Source: Propionicimonas paludicola (GTDB lineage: Bacteria > Actinomycetota > Actinomycetes > Propionibacteriales > Propionibacteriaceae). Taken from it: 64,000 bases of DNA. The notes below the pieces were generated by a model. That model was not told the DNA's origin. It saw only the letters and a list, made by a program, of their open reading frames with translations, and searched no databases. This document shows positions 43,350 through 51,990 of the stretch, piece after piece. Made by a program: the position numbers and the translations under genes. The stretch covers positions 2,976,001 to 3,040,000 of the forward strand of contig NZ_PDJC01000001.1 in the NCBI RefSeq assembly GCF_002563675.1. The letters run 5' to 3'. How positions within the stretch are numbered: position 1 is the stretch's first letter; each line of letters begins with the position of its first letter.

Positions 43350-43416
43350 GGTCCTCGAGCCTGTCGAAGGGGCCCCGAACCCGCCCGCCGGATCCCTGAA
43401 CCTCGTCGAAGGGTCC
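43350..43416. repeat. Two intergenic palindromic repeats, TTCGAC/CTCAGGG family
   Basis: GGTCC...CTGTCGAAGGGGCC (43350-43376) and GATCCCTGAACC...TCGAAGGGTCC (43391-43416) match, in reverse orientation, the family at 7584-7603 and 7789-7813. The two units are 41 bp apart. Confidence 0.6.
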
Positions 43417-43488
43417 CCTGAAGCGACCCTGGGAACCCGGAGTCGGCGCTATGCCCAGTTCTAGACTCGCTCGGCGGAGGTGGAAGTC

Positions 43489-44715
43489 GTGGCGCAGCCA
43501 TTGGGGCGACGGTTCTGGGCCGTCTGGCTAGGTAGTTCGGTGTCCTATCTGGCGGAGGGTCTGCTCTTCGGGGCATTGCCGCTGCTGGCCGCCACACTGA
43601 CCCGCGACCCACGGCTGATCTCGATCACCGATGCCCTCGGCCAAGCCGGCTGGCTGTTGCTGGGCCTGGCCTCCGGAGTCGCCGCCGACCGGCTGCCCCG
43701 GCTGCCGCTGATGTGGGCGTCCAATGCCGTCCGGGCCGTGGCCGCCGGCGTCTTCGCTGCTCTGGTGTGGGCCGGTTGGGCCGAGCTGCCGACCATCTAC
43801 GTGCTGGGCTTCGTCCTGGGCCTGGCCGCGCCGTTCTTCGACAACGCGTCCTCCTCGGTGCTGCCCGAGCTGGTCGACCCCGAACAGTTCGGACGGGCGA
43901 ACTCGCTCACCCAGATGTCGCTGGCGCTGGCCGGGAACCTGATCGGCCCCATGGTCGGCACCCTGGTCTTCGTGCTGGCCCCGGCCGCCCCGTTCGGCTT
44001 CGCGGCGCTGGCCTTCGCGACCGGCACCCTGATCACGGCCTGGGTGTCCCGGCGGGCGCCCGGACGTCCGGCGCACACCGGCGAGCAGAGCAACCTCGAA
44101 CTGCTGCGCGAGGGCTTCTCCTATCTGATCCACCACCGGGTGCTGCGGACGCTGGCCGCCTCGGTCGGCGTTGTGAACTTCGTCACCTCGGGCGTGATCG
44201 CGGTGCTGGTGCTGTACGTCCTGGAGCTGCTGAGGCTGCCCGAATCGGCATATGGCCTCGTGATGGGCGCTTTCGCGGTGGGGGCGATCGCTGGCGCGCT
44301 CGCCTCGGTTCCGCTGGTGCGCTGGTGGGGGGAACGGGCGACGGTGCTGGCCTCGATCACGGCGTTCGCGGTGTCGTCCATCGTGTTGGGGGCGGTGCCG
44401 CAGGTGATCGTGTCGTTCGCGGCGTTCATCTTCACCGGTTTCTTCTCGATGGCCTGGAACGTGATCGTGAACAGCTACCGGCAGCGAGTGGTGCCCTCCG
44501 AGCTGCTCGGACGGGTCACCGCGGTCTACCGGATGATGGCCTTCATCGCCATGCCACTCGGGGCGTCGGGGATCGGCCTGCTCTCTCACGCGGTCGGCCT
44601 GCAGGCGTCCTATGTGATCGGCGGCGTGCTGCTGCTGGTCACCGCCGCCCTGGCCGTCCGACCCCTCGCCGAGATGCCCGGACGCTCCCGGGCCGCCCCG
44701 CTGCCCGCCGACTGA
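43489..44715 (+). CDS. MFS transporter
   Basis: A 408-residue facilitator with about 12 membrane helices. Motif-A-like loop: SGVAADRLPRLPLM. The N-terminus (PLGRRFWAVWLGSSVSYLAEG) and central part (DNASSSVLPELVDPEQFGRANSLTQ) are common in MFS_3-type exporters such as macrolide-efflux relatives. Substrate unknown. I use the GTG at 43489, 8 nt after GGAGG; the GTG at 43480 overlaps that site. No local regulator. Confidence 0.88.
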   Translation: MAQPLGRRFWAVWLGSSVSYLAEGLLFGALPLLAATLTRDPRLISITDALGQAGWLLLGLASGVAADRLPRLPLMWASNAVRAVAAGVFAALVWAGWAELPTIYVLGFVLGLAAPFFDNASSSVLPELVDPEQFGRANSLTQMSLALAGNLIGPMVGTLVFVLAPAAPFGFAALAFATGTLITAWVSRRAPGRPAHTGEQSNLELLREGFSYLIHHRVLRTLAASVGVVNFVTSGVIAVLVLYVLELLRLPESAYGLVMGAFAVGAIAGALASVPLVRWWGERATVLASITAFAVSSIVLGAVPQVIVSFAAFIFTGFFSMAWNVIVNSYRQRVVPSELLGRVTAVYRMMAFIAMPLGASGIGLLSHAVGLQASYVIGGVLLLVTAALAVRPLAEMPGRSRAAPLPAD

Positions 44716-44717
44716 GT

Positions 44718-44771
44718 GGGGACGGTTCCTGCCATTCTCGCTGACAAGGGTGGACGGTTTTGGAACCGTCC
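44718..44771. repeat. GGACGGT...ACCGTCC palindrome doublet (locus 3)
   Basis: A half-unit GGGACGGTTCC (44718-44728) is followed by the full palindrome GGACGGTTTTGGAACCGTCC (44752-44771), with TCTCGCTGACAAGGG-like sequence between. The same composite layout recurs at locus 4. Confidence 0.75.
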
Positions 44772-44826
44772 CCTAACGGGTCCGGTTCGCCGAACCGGCC
44801 CGGCGCGCCTGGTTTAGGCTGCGGAC

Positions 44827-45921
44827 GTGACTGCTCACGACGCTGCCCAGAAGCGCGGACGCACCCGCTTCGAGCGCTCCGACCTCATCTTGTTCGCGGC
44901 CTGCGCCGCGGGGGTACTGCTGGCCTGGTTGACCAACGGGCAAGGCAGCGTGCTGGCCTTCGTCCTGGCTGGAGTCGCCGTCGCCGCCCTAGCCGCTCTT
45001 GTCGGACGGGCCGTCGAGCAGCTGGGTGATCGCTTCGGACCCGGAGCGACCGGGGTGCTGCAGTCCGCGCTCGGCAATCTGCCGGAGCTGTTCATCGCCT
45101 TGTTCGCGCTGCAAGCCGGGCTGGTCCAGGTCGTCCAGGCGGCGCTGATCGGCTCGATCCTGGCCAACCTGCTGCTCGTCCTTGGGCTGTCGTTCCTTGT
45201 CGGCGGGCTCAAACATGGGACCCAGCGGCTGGATTCGGAGCGAGCCCAGTTCATCGGCGTCATGCTGTTCGTCTCGGTGGGGGCGATGGTGCTGCCGTCG
45301 CTGGCCTACTACCTGCACACCCCGGCTTCGGAGCACGAGACGACGCTGTCGATGATCGCCGCGGTGGTCCTACTCGCGCTGTTCGCGCTGAGCCTGCCGG
45401 CTTCGATCCGCAAGGCCGATCTTCCGCAGGCGGTGCCCGGTGAGGCGAAAGAGGCGCCGCGGTGGTCGCTGCCGGTGGCCATCGGTTTGCTCGCGGTGGC
45501 CGCGGTGGCCGCGGCCTTCGTGTCGGACTGGTTCGTCCAGGCGCTCGAGCCGGCAATGCACGCCCTGAACATCTCCGAGGCCTTCTCGGGTCTGGTGATC
45601 GTCGCGATCGCCGGCAACGCGATCGAGAACTTCGTCGGGCTGCAGCTGGCGGCCAAGAATCAGTCCGAGATGGCGTTCGCCGTCGTGATCAACTCGCCGC
45701 TGCAGATCGCCTTGGTGTTGGCGCCGGTGCTGGTGATCGCGTCCAATCTGTTCGGCTTCGCCTCGCTGACCCTGGTCTTCTCGCCGATGCTGGTGATGGC
45801 GGTGCTGGTGGCCGTCCTGCTGACGACGATCATCACTTTCGACGGACGGTCGAACTGGCTCGAAGGGGCCGCCCTGATCGGGCTGTACTGCATCATCGCC
45901 GCCTCGTTCTGGTGGGGCTGA
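44827..45921 (+). CDS. Calcium/proton antiporter, CAX family (ChaA-like)
   Basis: A 364-residue cation exchanger with about 11 membrane helices. Both CAX alpha-repeats are clear: GNLPELFIALFAL...QAALIGSILANLLLVLG in the first half and AGNAIENFVGLQLA...VVINSPLQIAL in the second, each with the acidic ion-binding residue. It extrudes Ca2+ (possibly Na+) against protons. The GTG start at 44827 is 6 nt after TAGGCT, so leaderless translation is likely. Repeats flank it on both sides. Confidence 0.92.
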   Translation: MTAHDAAQKRGRTRFERSDLILFAACAAGVLLAWLTNGQGSVLAFVLAGVAVAALAALVGRAVEQLGDRFGPGATGVLQSALGNLPELFIALFALQAGLVQVVQAALIGSILANLLLVLGLSFLVGGLKHGTQRLDSERAQFIGVMLFVSVGAMVLPSLAYYLHTPASEHETTLSMIAAVVLLALFALSLPASIRKADLPQAVPGEAKEAPRWSLPVAIGLLAVAAVAAAFVSDWFVQALEPAMHALNISEAFSGLVIVAIAGNAIENFVGLQLAAKNQSEMAFAVVINSPLQIALVLAPVLVIASNLFGFASLTLVFSPMLVMAVLVAVLLTTIITFDGRSNWLEGAALIGLYCIIAASFWWG

Positions 45922-45938
45922 GCGCTCCTGAGAGCCGC

Positions 45939-45992
45939 GGGGACGGTTCTTGCAGCTTCTTCTGACAAGGGCGGACGGTATTGGAACCGTCC
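45939..45992. repeat. GGACGGT...ACCGTCC palindrome doublet (locus 4)
   Basis: GGGGACGGTTCTTGC (from 45939) then GGACGGTATTGGAACCGTCC (45973-45992), with TTCTGACAAGGGC between. Closely parallels locus 3, to which it is identical over several blocks. Confidence 0.75.
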
Positions 45993-46000
45993 CCGGCCCG

Positions 46001-46651
46001 CTACCAGGACGGCCAACGCAGCTGAAGGTCGGCGGACGAGCGGTGGCCGGCGATCAGCTCGGCGTTGGCCTGGTCCGAGCCCAGCGTGTGCGTCCGGGCG
46101 TGCTCGGGGGATTTGCCGAAGCGCTCGTGACGCCGGATCAGCGCCTCGATCCGGTCCGGCTCGGACGGAGCGCTCAGGTACCACACCTCGTCCAGGCAGG
46201 CCCGGACTCGCCGCCAAACCGGTTCCGGATGCAGCAGATAGTTGCCCTCGGTGATCACGACTCGACACTCGGGTGGCACCGGGATCGCGCCGGCCACCGG
46301 ATCCTCGATCTCGCGGCGGTACTCCGGGGCGTAGATGGTTTTCGGCCCCGGCTCGCGCAGCCGCTCGAGGAGGGCCGCATAGCCGTCCGGGTCGAAGGTG
46401 TCCGGGGCCCCGCGCCGGTGGGCCCGGTCGTCGGCGGCGATGACCGACTTGGCCAGGTGAAAGCCGTCCATCGGGACGACAACGGCCGAGCCGGGGTCGG
46501 CGCGGTTCAACTCGGACGCCAACAGCGCGGCCAAGGTCGATTTGCCGGCTCCGGGCGCTCCGCAGATTCCGACCAGCACTCGGGGCCGCGAGTCGGAAAG
46601 TGCCGACAGCCGTTGCGCCAGCTCGTCCGCTGCGACGTCGACCTCGCCCAC
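46001..46651 (-). CDS. Nucleoside/nucleotide kinase family protein (uridine-kinase/PanK-like fold)
   Basis: A 216-residue P-loop kinase: Walker A GICGAPGAGKSTLAALL, then MDGFHLAKSVI and a TEGNYLLHPEPVW motif resembling the uridine kinase/pantothenate kinase group. This group is often annotated as nucleoside/nucleotide kinase; some members phosphorylate fructose or pantothenate. Substrate unknown. I use the GTG at 46651, 8 nt after GAAGGA; the longer frame from 46732 starts inside a palindromic repeat. Confidence 0.82.
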   Translation of the reverse strand: MGEVDVAADELAQRLSALSDSRPRVLVGICGAPGAGKSTLAALLASELNRADPGSAVVVPMDGFHLAKSVIAADDRAHRRGAPDTFDPDGYAALLERLREPGPKTIYAPEYRREIEDPVAGAIPVPPECRVVITEGNYLLHPEPVWRRVRACLDEVWYLSAPSEPDRIEALIRRHERFGKSPEHARTHTLGSDQANAELIAGHRSSADLQLRWPSW

Positions 46652-46709
46652 CGAGCATCCTTCCCGAGCTGATCCGGCCTGTGCCCCGGCGCTCGGCGAG
46701 CGCGGCTGG

Positions 46710-46729
46710 GACGTAACAGGAACCGTCCC
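46710..46729. repeat. GGACGT...ACCGTCC palindrome (locus 5)
   Basis: GGACGTAACAGGAACCGTCC, a diverged member of the family (one arm GGACGT instead of GGACGGT), upstream of the kinase gene. Only one unit is present here. Confidence 0.6.
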
Positions 46730-46771
46730 CATCCTGTACCGCAGGTGGCGACGTGACTGGCGCGGACCTCC

Positions 46772-47125
46772 TCAGGCCGGGCTGCGCAGGATCGAGCTCA
46801 TCTTCTTGCCGCGGGCCACCTCGTCGACGAGTTTGTCGAGGTAGCGGACCCGCTGCATCTGCGGATCGTCCATCTCTTCGACCCGGATCCCGCAGATCAG
46901 TCCGGTGATCAGCGACGCGTGCGGGTTGAACGACGGCGCCTGGTCGAAGAAGTCTCCGACAGTGGTCCGCTCGGTGAGGACCCGCGCCAGACCGTCCGCG
47001 TCGTAGCCGGTCAGCCAACTGATCACCTGATCGAGTTCGGCTTGGGTGTGGCCCTTGCGCTCGACCTTGGCCAGATAGAGCTGGTAGATGTCGCTGAACG
47101 GCGTGCCGAAGATCCGGTGGGTCAT
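46772..47125 (-). CDS. DUF2200 domain-containing protein
   Basis: A 117-residue cytoplasmic protein covering the whole DUF2200 family (RIFGTPFSDIYQLYLAKVERKGHTQ at the N-terminus, then ISWLTGYD and a C-terminal basic tail). Function unknown. It ends about 120 bp from the kinase start and lies just downstream of the XRE gene on the same strand, separated by 14 bp, so it may share that transcript. Confidence 0.9.
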   Translation of the reverse strand: MTHRIFGTPFSDIYQLYLAKVERKGHTQAELDQVISWLTGYDADGLARVLTERTTVGDFFDQAPSFNPHASLITGLICGIRVEEMDDPQMQRVRYLDKLVDEVARGKKMSSILRSPA

Positions 47126-47139
47126 GGGATTCCCTTTCG

Positions 47140-47976
47140 CTACGAGCCGCGAAGCTCGTCCGCCAGGCTCAGGAGCTGCAGCTTCTCATAGCTTGCCGAG
47201 CCGGGCGCGGCGGTGAAGATCAGCAGATCCTGGCCGTGGTCCGGGTCATGCAGCAACTGGCACTGCAGGGTCATCACTCCGACAGAGGGGTGCTGAAGCT
47301 GCTTCTCGTAGGCATGTACCTCGGCGACCTCGTGGGCGGCCCACAGCTCGGCGAACTCCGGGCTCAGCGTGAGGAGCTCCGCCACCAGCAGATGCATCGG
47401 CGAGCCGGGGCGCTGTGCCGCGTAGATGCGCCTAGCGCCAGCGGTGAAGGTCCGCGAGTGCGCGGGGTGGTCTTCCTCGGGGTACACCCGCCGGGCGTCC
47501 GGGTCGGTGAACCACCGGTACAGCAGCGAGCGCGCCATCCCGGTGAACCGAGTCTCGTCGCCGAACAGCGTCCGGGCCGGTGGGGTCTGGACCAGGGTCT
47601 CGCCCATCTCGTTCATCACCTGGGCCGGGGTGTCCTGAAGCCTGTCGATCACCCGCATCAGCCCCGGCGCGACGTGGCGGGAGCGGGACGTCCGGCTCGG
47701 TGCATGATGGCCGGCGATCAGCAGCAGGTGATCCCGCTCGGCCAGGGTCAGGCGCAGTCCGCGGGCGATCGCACCGAGCATCTGTTCGGACGGTTGCGGC
47801 CCGCGGCCCTGCTCGAGCCGGCTGTAGTAGTCGACCGACATGTCGCACAGGGCGGCCACCTCTTCGCGGCGCAGCCCGGCGGTGCGCCGCCGCGAGCCGC
47901 GGCCCAGGCCGACGTCCTCAGGCTGCAGCGCCTCGCGCCGGGTGCGCAGGAAGTCGGCCAACTGGGCTCGGTCCAT
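47140..47976 (-). CDS. XRE-family regulator with MmyB-type ligand-binding domain
   Basis: A 278-residue protein: N-terminal HTH (about residues 5-75, GLRREEVAALCDMSVDYYSRLEQGR in part) and a C-terminal MmyB-like domain (about 110-270, GETLVQTPPARTLFG, RSLLYRWFTDP, then HPSVGVMTLQCQLLHDPDHGQDL in part). Members of this family usually control an adjacent oxidoreductase; here an SDR gene lies just upstream on the same strand. Effector unknown, possibly a fatty acid or small hydrophobic compound. Confidence 0.92.
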   Translation of the reverse strand: MDRAQLADFLRTRREALQPEDVGLGRGSRRRTAGLRREEVAALCDMSVDYYSRLEQGRGPQPSEQMLGAIARGLRLTLAERDHLLLIAGHHAPSRTSRSRHVAPGLMRVIDRLQDTPAQVMNEMGETLVQTPPARTLFGDETRFTGMARSLLYRWFTDPDARRVYPEEDHPAHSRTFTAGARRIYAAQRPGSPMHLLVAELLTLSPEFAELWAAHEVAEVHAYEKQLQHPSVGVMTLQCQLLHDPDHGQDLLIFTAAPGSASYEKLQLLSLADELRGS

Positions 47977-48038
47977 GCGGCAAGTCTCCTTCGTGGGTGA
48001 TGGACGAACAAGCGCCCAGATTGGTGACCGGGGGGTGA

Positions 48039-48977
48039 TCAGCCGGGGAAGCTCACCCCGGTCAGCTGCTCAGATTGCGCCCACAGCCGGGAGGCATCGG
48101 CGATCGACGTCATCGGCGTCCATGGCTTCTGCTCGGCCGGCGCGCCGCCGGCGTTGCCCGGCCCCTTCGGCCCGAAGAAGCGGCCCGCCTCGTCCGGCGC
48201 AGTGGCAGCGAGCAGGGCCGGCAGTGAGGCGCTGTCGGGGGTACCAACCAGCAGACCGAGCCGGGACAGCTGGGCGATCACCCGACGTCCCGTAGTGTCG
48301 TGCTCTCGACCCAACCCGGGCTGGGCGGCGAGCAAGTTCGTCGGCGAGATGCCGGGGTGAGACACGGCCGCCGTGATTCCCCAGCCGTCGGCCGCGCTGC
48401 GGCGCTGCAACTCGAAGCCGAACAGCGCCTCGGCCAGCTTCGACTGCCCGTAGGCGCTCATCCCGTTGCCGTAGCCCCGATCCCAGTTCAGGTCGGCGAA
48501 GTTGATGGACGCATTGCGCGCCACGACGCTGCTCTGCAGCACAACTCGTGCCGCGCCGTCGCGCAGCAGTGGCATCAGCCCCGCGGTGAGGGCGAAGTGC
48601 CCCAGATGGTTGGTCCCGAACTGCAGTTCGAACCCGTCGGCGGTGGTCTGCCGGGTCGGAGGCGTCATCACCCCGGCGTTGTTGATCAGCAGGTTGATCG
48701 GACGTCCCTCTTCGGCGAGCATCGTGACGAGGGCGGCGACCGATGCCAGCGACGACAGGTCGAGGCGCCGCGTCGACACGATGCCCGACGGTACCGCGGC
48801 CCGAATCCGATTCACGGCGTCATCGCCCTTCGTGGCGTTGCGGACGGGCAGCAGCACCTCAGCCCCGGCCGCTGCGAGCCGGGCCGCGATGTGGAAGCCG
48901 ATGCCGTCGCTGGCTCCAGTGACGACAGCGAGCCGTCCGGTGAGGTCGGGCAGAGCGAGGTCGATGGCGCGGGCCAT
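48039..48977 (-). CDS. Short-chain dehydrogenase/reductase
   Basis: A 312-residue classical SDR. Cofactor motif [16 protein letters not shown] at about residue 95, and active-site [10 protein letters not shown] (Y-x3-K). Resembles the retinol-dehydrogenase/light-dependent protochlorophyllide-reductase-like branch, often annotated only as SDR oxidoreductase. The start is the ATG at 48977 after GAAGGAG; an upstream in-frame ATG at 49022 has no support. The neighbouring XRE/MmyB regulator is a likely controller, as is usual for such pairs. Confidence 0.92.
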   Translation of the reverse strand: MARAIDLALPDLTGRLAVVTGASDGIGFHIAARLAAAGAEVLLPVRNATKGDDAVNRIRAAVPSGIVSTRRLDLSSLASVAALVTMLAEEGRPINLLINNAGVMTPPTRQTTADGFELQFGTNHLGHFALTAGLMPLLRDGAARVVLQSSVVARNASINFADLNWDRGYGNGMSAYGQSKLAEALFGFELQRRSAADGWGITAAVSHPGISPTNLLAAQPGLGREHDTTGRRVIAQLSRLGLLVGTPDSASLPALLAATAPDEAGRFFGPKGPGNAGGAPAEQKPWTPMTSIADASRLWAQSEQLTGVSFPG

Positions 48978-49084
48978 GGGTCTCCTTCGTAGGCGGTCCG
49001 CCGACGATCGGCGGTGATTCAAGAATCGCCTCGTCAGAGTGGGCCAACCAGAGCCCGGTTATCCAGGGATCGCCAGTGCCAGGA

Positions 49085-50626
49085 TCAGCCGGCGGGCTCC
49101 AGGTCGATCGACGGCTCGACCGGGACGGAGGTTGCCGCGGGTGCGTCCTCGTCCTCGGAAAGTGCGATGCCGACCCCGCTGGCGGTGTCCCCGACAGGCT
49201 CGCAGTTCAGGCACGGCTCGAGGATGGGTGCTGCGGACGTGACTCCGTCCAGCACCTGGTTGAGCCGCTCATCGCTGACCGCCAGGCCGGTGGCTTCGTC
49301 CCTCAGCAGCTGATGGCGATGCCAGAACCACGAGATGAGCAGGGGAATCAGCGCCCCCAGCCAGGCCAGCGGAGCAGCCAGGCAGGCACCGAGGAAGCCG
49401 ATCCGCTCGATCAGAACGATGCCGACCGTACCTCGGGCGGCCAGCTCCATGAAGCCGGCGATGGTCGGAACCACGGCCGCGCCCAGCCCCTGGATCGCGT
49501 TGCGCACCACGAACAGCACGCTGAGGATCCAGTAGAGAACGCCATTGATGATCAGATACTGATGAGCCATGGCGATCACTGCGGTCTCGTTGGGGCCGAC
49601 GAACAGCTGCACCAGGTTCGTCCCGAACACCACGATGGCGACGCCGGTCGCGGCCGCCCAGGCCATGGCCAGCATGGTGATCCGGAAGACGCCGACTCGG
49701 ATCCGCTCCCACTGGTGCGCGCCCCGGTTCTGCGCCACGTAGGTGCTCATGGCCACGCCGATGGACGCCAGTGGCGTCACCGCCACCTGGTCGACCCGCA
49801 TGGCCGCGGTGAAGGCGGCAACGGCGTTGGTGCCCAGCCCGTTGATGCCGTACTGGAGCATGGCCGCGCCCACTGCGATCACCGACATCTGGAAGCCCAT
49901 GGTCAGACCGAGTTCGGCCGACTCCCGCAGGTCGGCGCCGGAGACGCGCCAGTCGCTGCGGCTCAGATGCAGTTCGGGCATCTTGCGGGCGATCAGGATC
50001 AGGCACAAGACCACCGAGATCGACTGCGCCACCACCGTGGCGGCCGCCGCGCCGGCGATGCCCCAGTGCAGCCCGCCCACGAAGACGATCACCAGGCCGG
50101 CGTTCAGGACGCAGGCGATGACGAGGAAGATCAGTGGCGTCCGGCTGTCGCCCAGAGCGCGAATCAGGGCGCTGAGGAAGTTGAAGGCCACGGTCGCTGC
50201 CGCACCGGAGGCAAGGACGACCAGGAAGGTCGTCGAGTTCTCCAGGAGTTCGGGCGGAGTGCCCATCCAGGTCAGCAGGCCGCGCGAGCCGAACAGGCCG
50301 GCCACCATGATCGCTGCGGCGATGCCGACCCCGATCACCGCACTGGCTGCGACGGCCCGGCGCAGCCGGACCAAGTCACCGGAGCCGAAGGCCTTGGCCA
50401 CCGGAATCGCCACGCCGGCCGAGGCGCCGAACGAGAAGCCGAACAGCAAGAACTGAATGCTGCCGGACGCACCGACGGCCGCCAGGGCGTCCACTCCGAG
50501 CACCTGCCCGACGACCATGGCATCGGTCACCGAGTAGAGCTGCTGGAACAGGTTGCCGATCAGCAGCGGCAGCGTGAAGAGGACGATCAGGCGAAGCGGT
50601 GGGCCGACCGTCAGGTTCTTGGTCAT
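49085..50626 (-). CDS. MATE family efflux transporter
   Basis: A 513-residue multidrug and toxin extrusion pump with 12 membrane helices in two repeats (LLIGNLFQQLYSVTDAMVVGQVLG and LELGLTMGFQMSVIAVGAAML-like). It exports cationic drugs using H+ or Na+. The C-terminal 60 residues form an acidic, probably disordered tail (LSEDEDAPAATS). The ATG at 50626 is preferred over one at 50671. A palindrome ACAAGG-ACG-CCTTGT lies 123 bp upstream (50749-50763) and may be an operator. Confidence 0.92.
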   Translation of the reverse strand: MTKNLTVGPPLRLIVLFTLPLLIGNLFQQLYSVTDAMVVGQVLGVDALAAVGASGSIQFLLFGFSFGASAGVAIPVAKAFGSGDLVRLRRAVAASAVIGVGIAAAIMVAGLFGSRGLLTWMGTPPELLENSTTFLVVLASGAAATVAFNFLSALIRALGDSRTPLIFLVIACVLNAGLVIVFVGGLHWGIAGAAAATVVAQSISVVLCLILIARKMPELHLSRSDWRVSGADLRESAELGLTMGFQMSVIAVGAAMLQYGINGLGTNAVAAFTAAMRVDQVAVTPLASIGVAMSTYVAQNRGAHQWERIRVGVFRITMLAMAWAAATGVAIVVFGTNLVQLFVGPNETAVIAMAHQYLIINGVLYWILSVLFVVRNAIQGLGAAVVPTIAGFMELAARGTVGIVLIERIGFLGACLAAPLAWLGALIPLLISWFWHRHQLLRDEATGLAVSDERLNQVLDGVTSAAPILEPCLNCEPVGDTASGVGIALSEDEDAPAATSVPVEPSIDLEPAG

Positions 50627-50836
50627 CTGGGAATCTCGCGAAGTGGCTTGTGGCGGCTCATGCAGGGGCATCCCGGCGGGCCGCAGAGGCGTGGGCGGCC
50701 GTTGAGACCGTTCTCAGCAGGTTAGGCCTGGGCCCGCAACAAAGTCCAACAAGGACGCCTTGTGCGATTCAGAGATGTGGGGACTAAGCGTGAGCTTCAT
50801 CCACCGGCCCGGTGTGAGGGACGAGAGGATGGACAG

Positions 50837-51649
50837 GTGAACCTCAGACTTGTGACGGCGGGCCTCCTCTGCCTGGGACTCGCGCTTTCGGGCTGCGGCC
50901 CGCAGGATGCGGCGAACTCAGGTTCGACGATGCCGGGCAGTACGCCGGCCGAGCCTTCGGCGTCCGCCCTACCCCGGCTGGTCACCAGTGAAGGCAAGGA
51001 CACCAGCCGCGGGCACAACGATCCGGACGGACTGTGGGCGCAGGCGGAGCGGGACGCGGCCGACGAGTTGATCGACGATGCCGCAGAGCTGCGCGAGCAC
51101 CAGCGGAACTGGCGTCGTGCCGTCGAGTCGGACTTCCCACCCGGGGGAGACATCACCGTCGATCCGCGGACGTTCATGCCTCTGCAGGAGTTGATGGTGG
51201 AGGGCTTCGGAGTGACGGGGCCAAATCCCGGGCTGCTGAAGAGCCCAGACCCCACGCTGCTGCGAGAGGCTCTGCGCCGAGCCACGGAGCGGATCTTGCG
51301 GGTCAGGGCTGACGGGCGTGAGCTGTCTGAGTCGCAGGTTGAGGGGCGCGGGGAAGCAGACGACGACGAGGGCGACGAAGAAGGCGAGCAAGGCGAGACT
51401 GACGACGACTACACGCCGAACTACTTGTCCGAACCAGAGGGCTACACGGGTGTGGTCGGAATCTCGAACTTCGACACAAAGGGGGTGGCCTTCGTCTGGC
51501 TCGAGCGCACCACGCTCCGGATCGTCGCCGAGGAGCTCCGCCGGTCGGGTGCGGTGCCGGCCCGTATCGTCCCCTACCTCGATGTGGACACTCTCGCGTG
51601 GCTGCGCGAGCATGGGGAGACCTACCCAAGTGACGCCGAGCTGCGCTAG
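50837..51649 (+). CDS. Lipoprotein of unknown function with acidic insert
   Basis: A 270-residue lipoprotein: signal segment and lipobox LSGC near residue 18, a serine-rich linker, a helical middle part and, near residues 180-205, a dense run of Asp/Glu (EADDDEGDEEGEQGETDDD). The C-terminal 70 residues form a compact region (GVVGISNFDTKGVAFVWLERT). No family recognised. GTG at 50837, preceded by AGAGGA. Convergent with ackA across a gap holding DnaA-like boxes and a terminator. Confidence 0.72.
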   Translation: MNLRLVTAGLLCLGLALSGCGPQDAANSGSTMPGSTPAEPSASALPRLVTSEGKDTSRGHNDPDGLWAQAERDAADELIDDAAELREHQRNWRRAVESDFPPGGDITVDPRTFMPLQELMVEGFGVTGPNPGLLKSPDPTLLREALRRATERILRVRADGRELSESQVEGRGEADDDEGDEEGEQGETDDDYTPNYLSEPEGYTGVVGISNFDTKGVAFVWLERTTLRIVAEELRRSGAVPARIVPYLDVDTLAWLREHGETYPSDAELR

Positions 51650-51707
51650 CGGCCACTTCTTCCGGCAGAGTCGGGCCGCAGGCGACGGGCAAGTTACACC
51701 GATGTAG

Positions 51708-51739
51708 TTATCCCCACTGTGGACAACTCCTGTGGATAA
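51708..51739. promoter_or_regulatory. Cluster of three DnaA-box-like 9-mers
   Basis: TTATCCCCA (51708-51716), TGTGGACAA (51718-51726) and TGTGGATAA (51731-51739) lie within 32 bp. The third is an exact match to the DnaA consensus on the reverse strand; the others each differ by one or two bases. The spot lies in a 341-bp gap with no gene. It could be a DnaA titration or regulatory site; no AT-rich unwinding region or dnaA gene is present, so it is not oriC. Confidence 0.5.
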
Positions 51740-51768
51740 CTAGTTGACGGCTCTGGCTCAGAAAATGA

Positions 51769-51808
51769 CTTGGCCGGCCCGGGGGCCGCCACCCCCGAAC
51801 CGGCCAAG
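51769..51808 (-). terminator. Probable transcription terminator between lipoprotein and ackA
   Basis: A 9-bp stem CTTGGCCGG/CCGGCCAAG with an inner GGGGG/CCCCC stem. On the minus strand it is followed by TCATTTTC, weakly U-rich, so it likely ends ackA transcripts; it may act both ways. Confidence 0.65.
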
Positions 51809-51990
51809 AAGCATCTTCAGGAGTGGAACTCACTACCTGTTGATTGACTAGGGATTCTACGCTCCCTGGAGGGGTGAAATGGCAGGTCCCGCGCCAGGGG
51901 GACTACATGAAATTACGTAGACCGTAGTCCGGACCACAACCAACCCTGATCCCGGGACTGAGAGTCCCCGAATCCATGGTCGATTCGGCC

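Noticed and set aside
51708-51739. Chromosomal replication origin
   Set aside because: Only three boxes, no AT-rich unwinding region, and neither dnaA nor dnaN is present.
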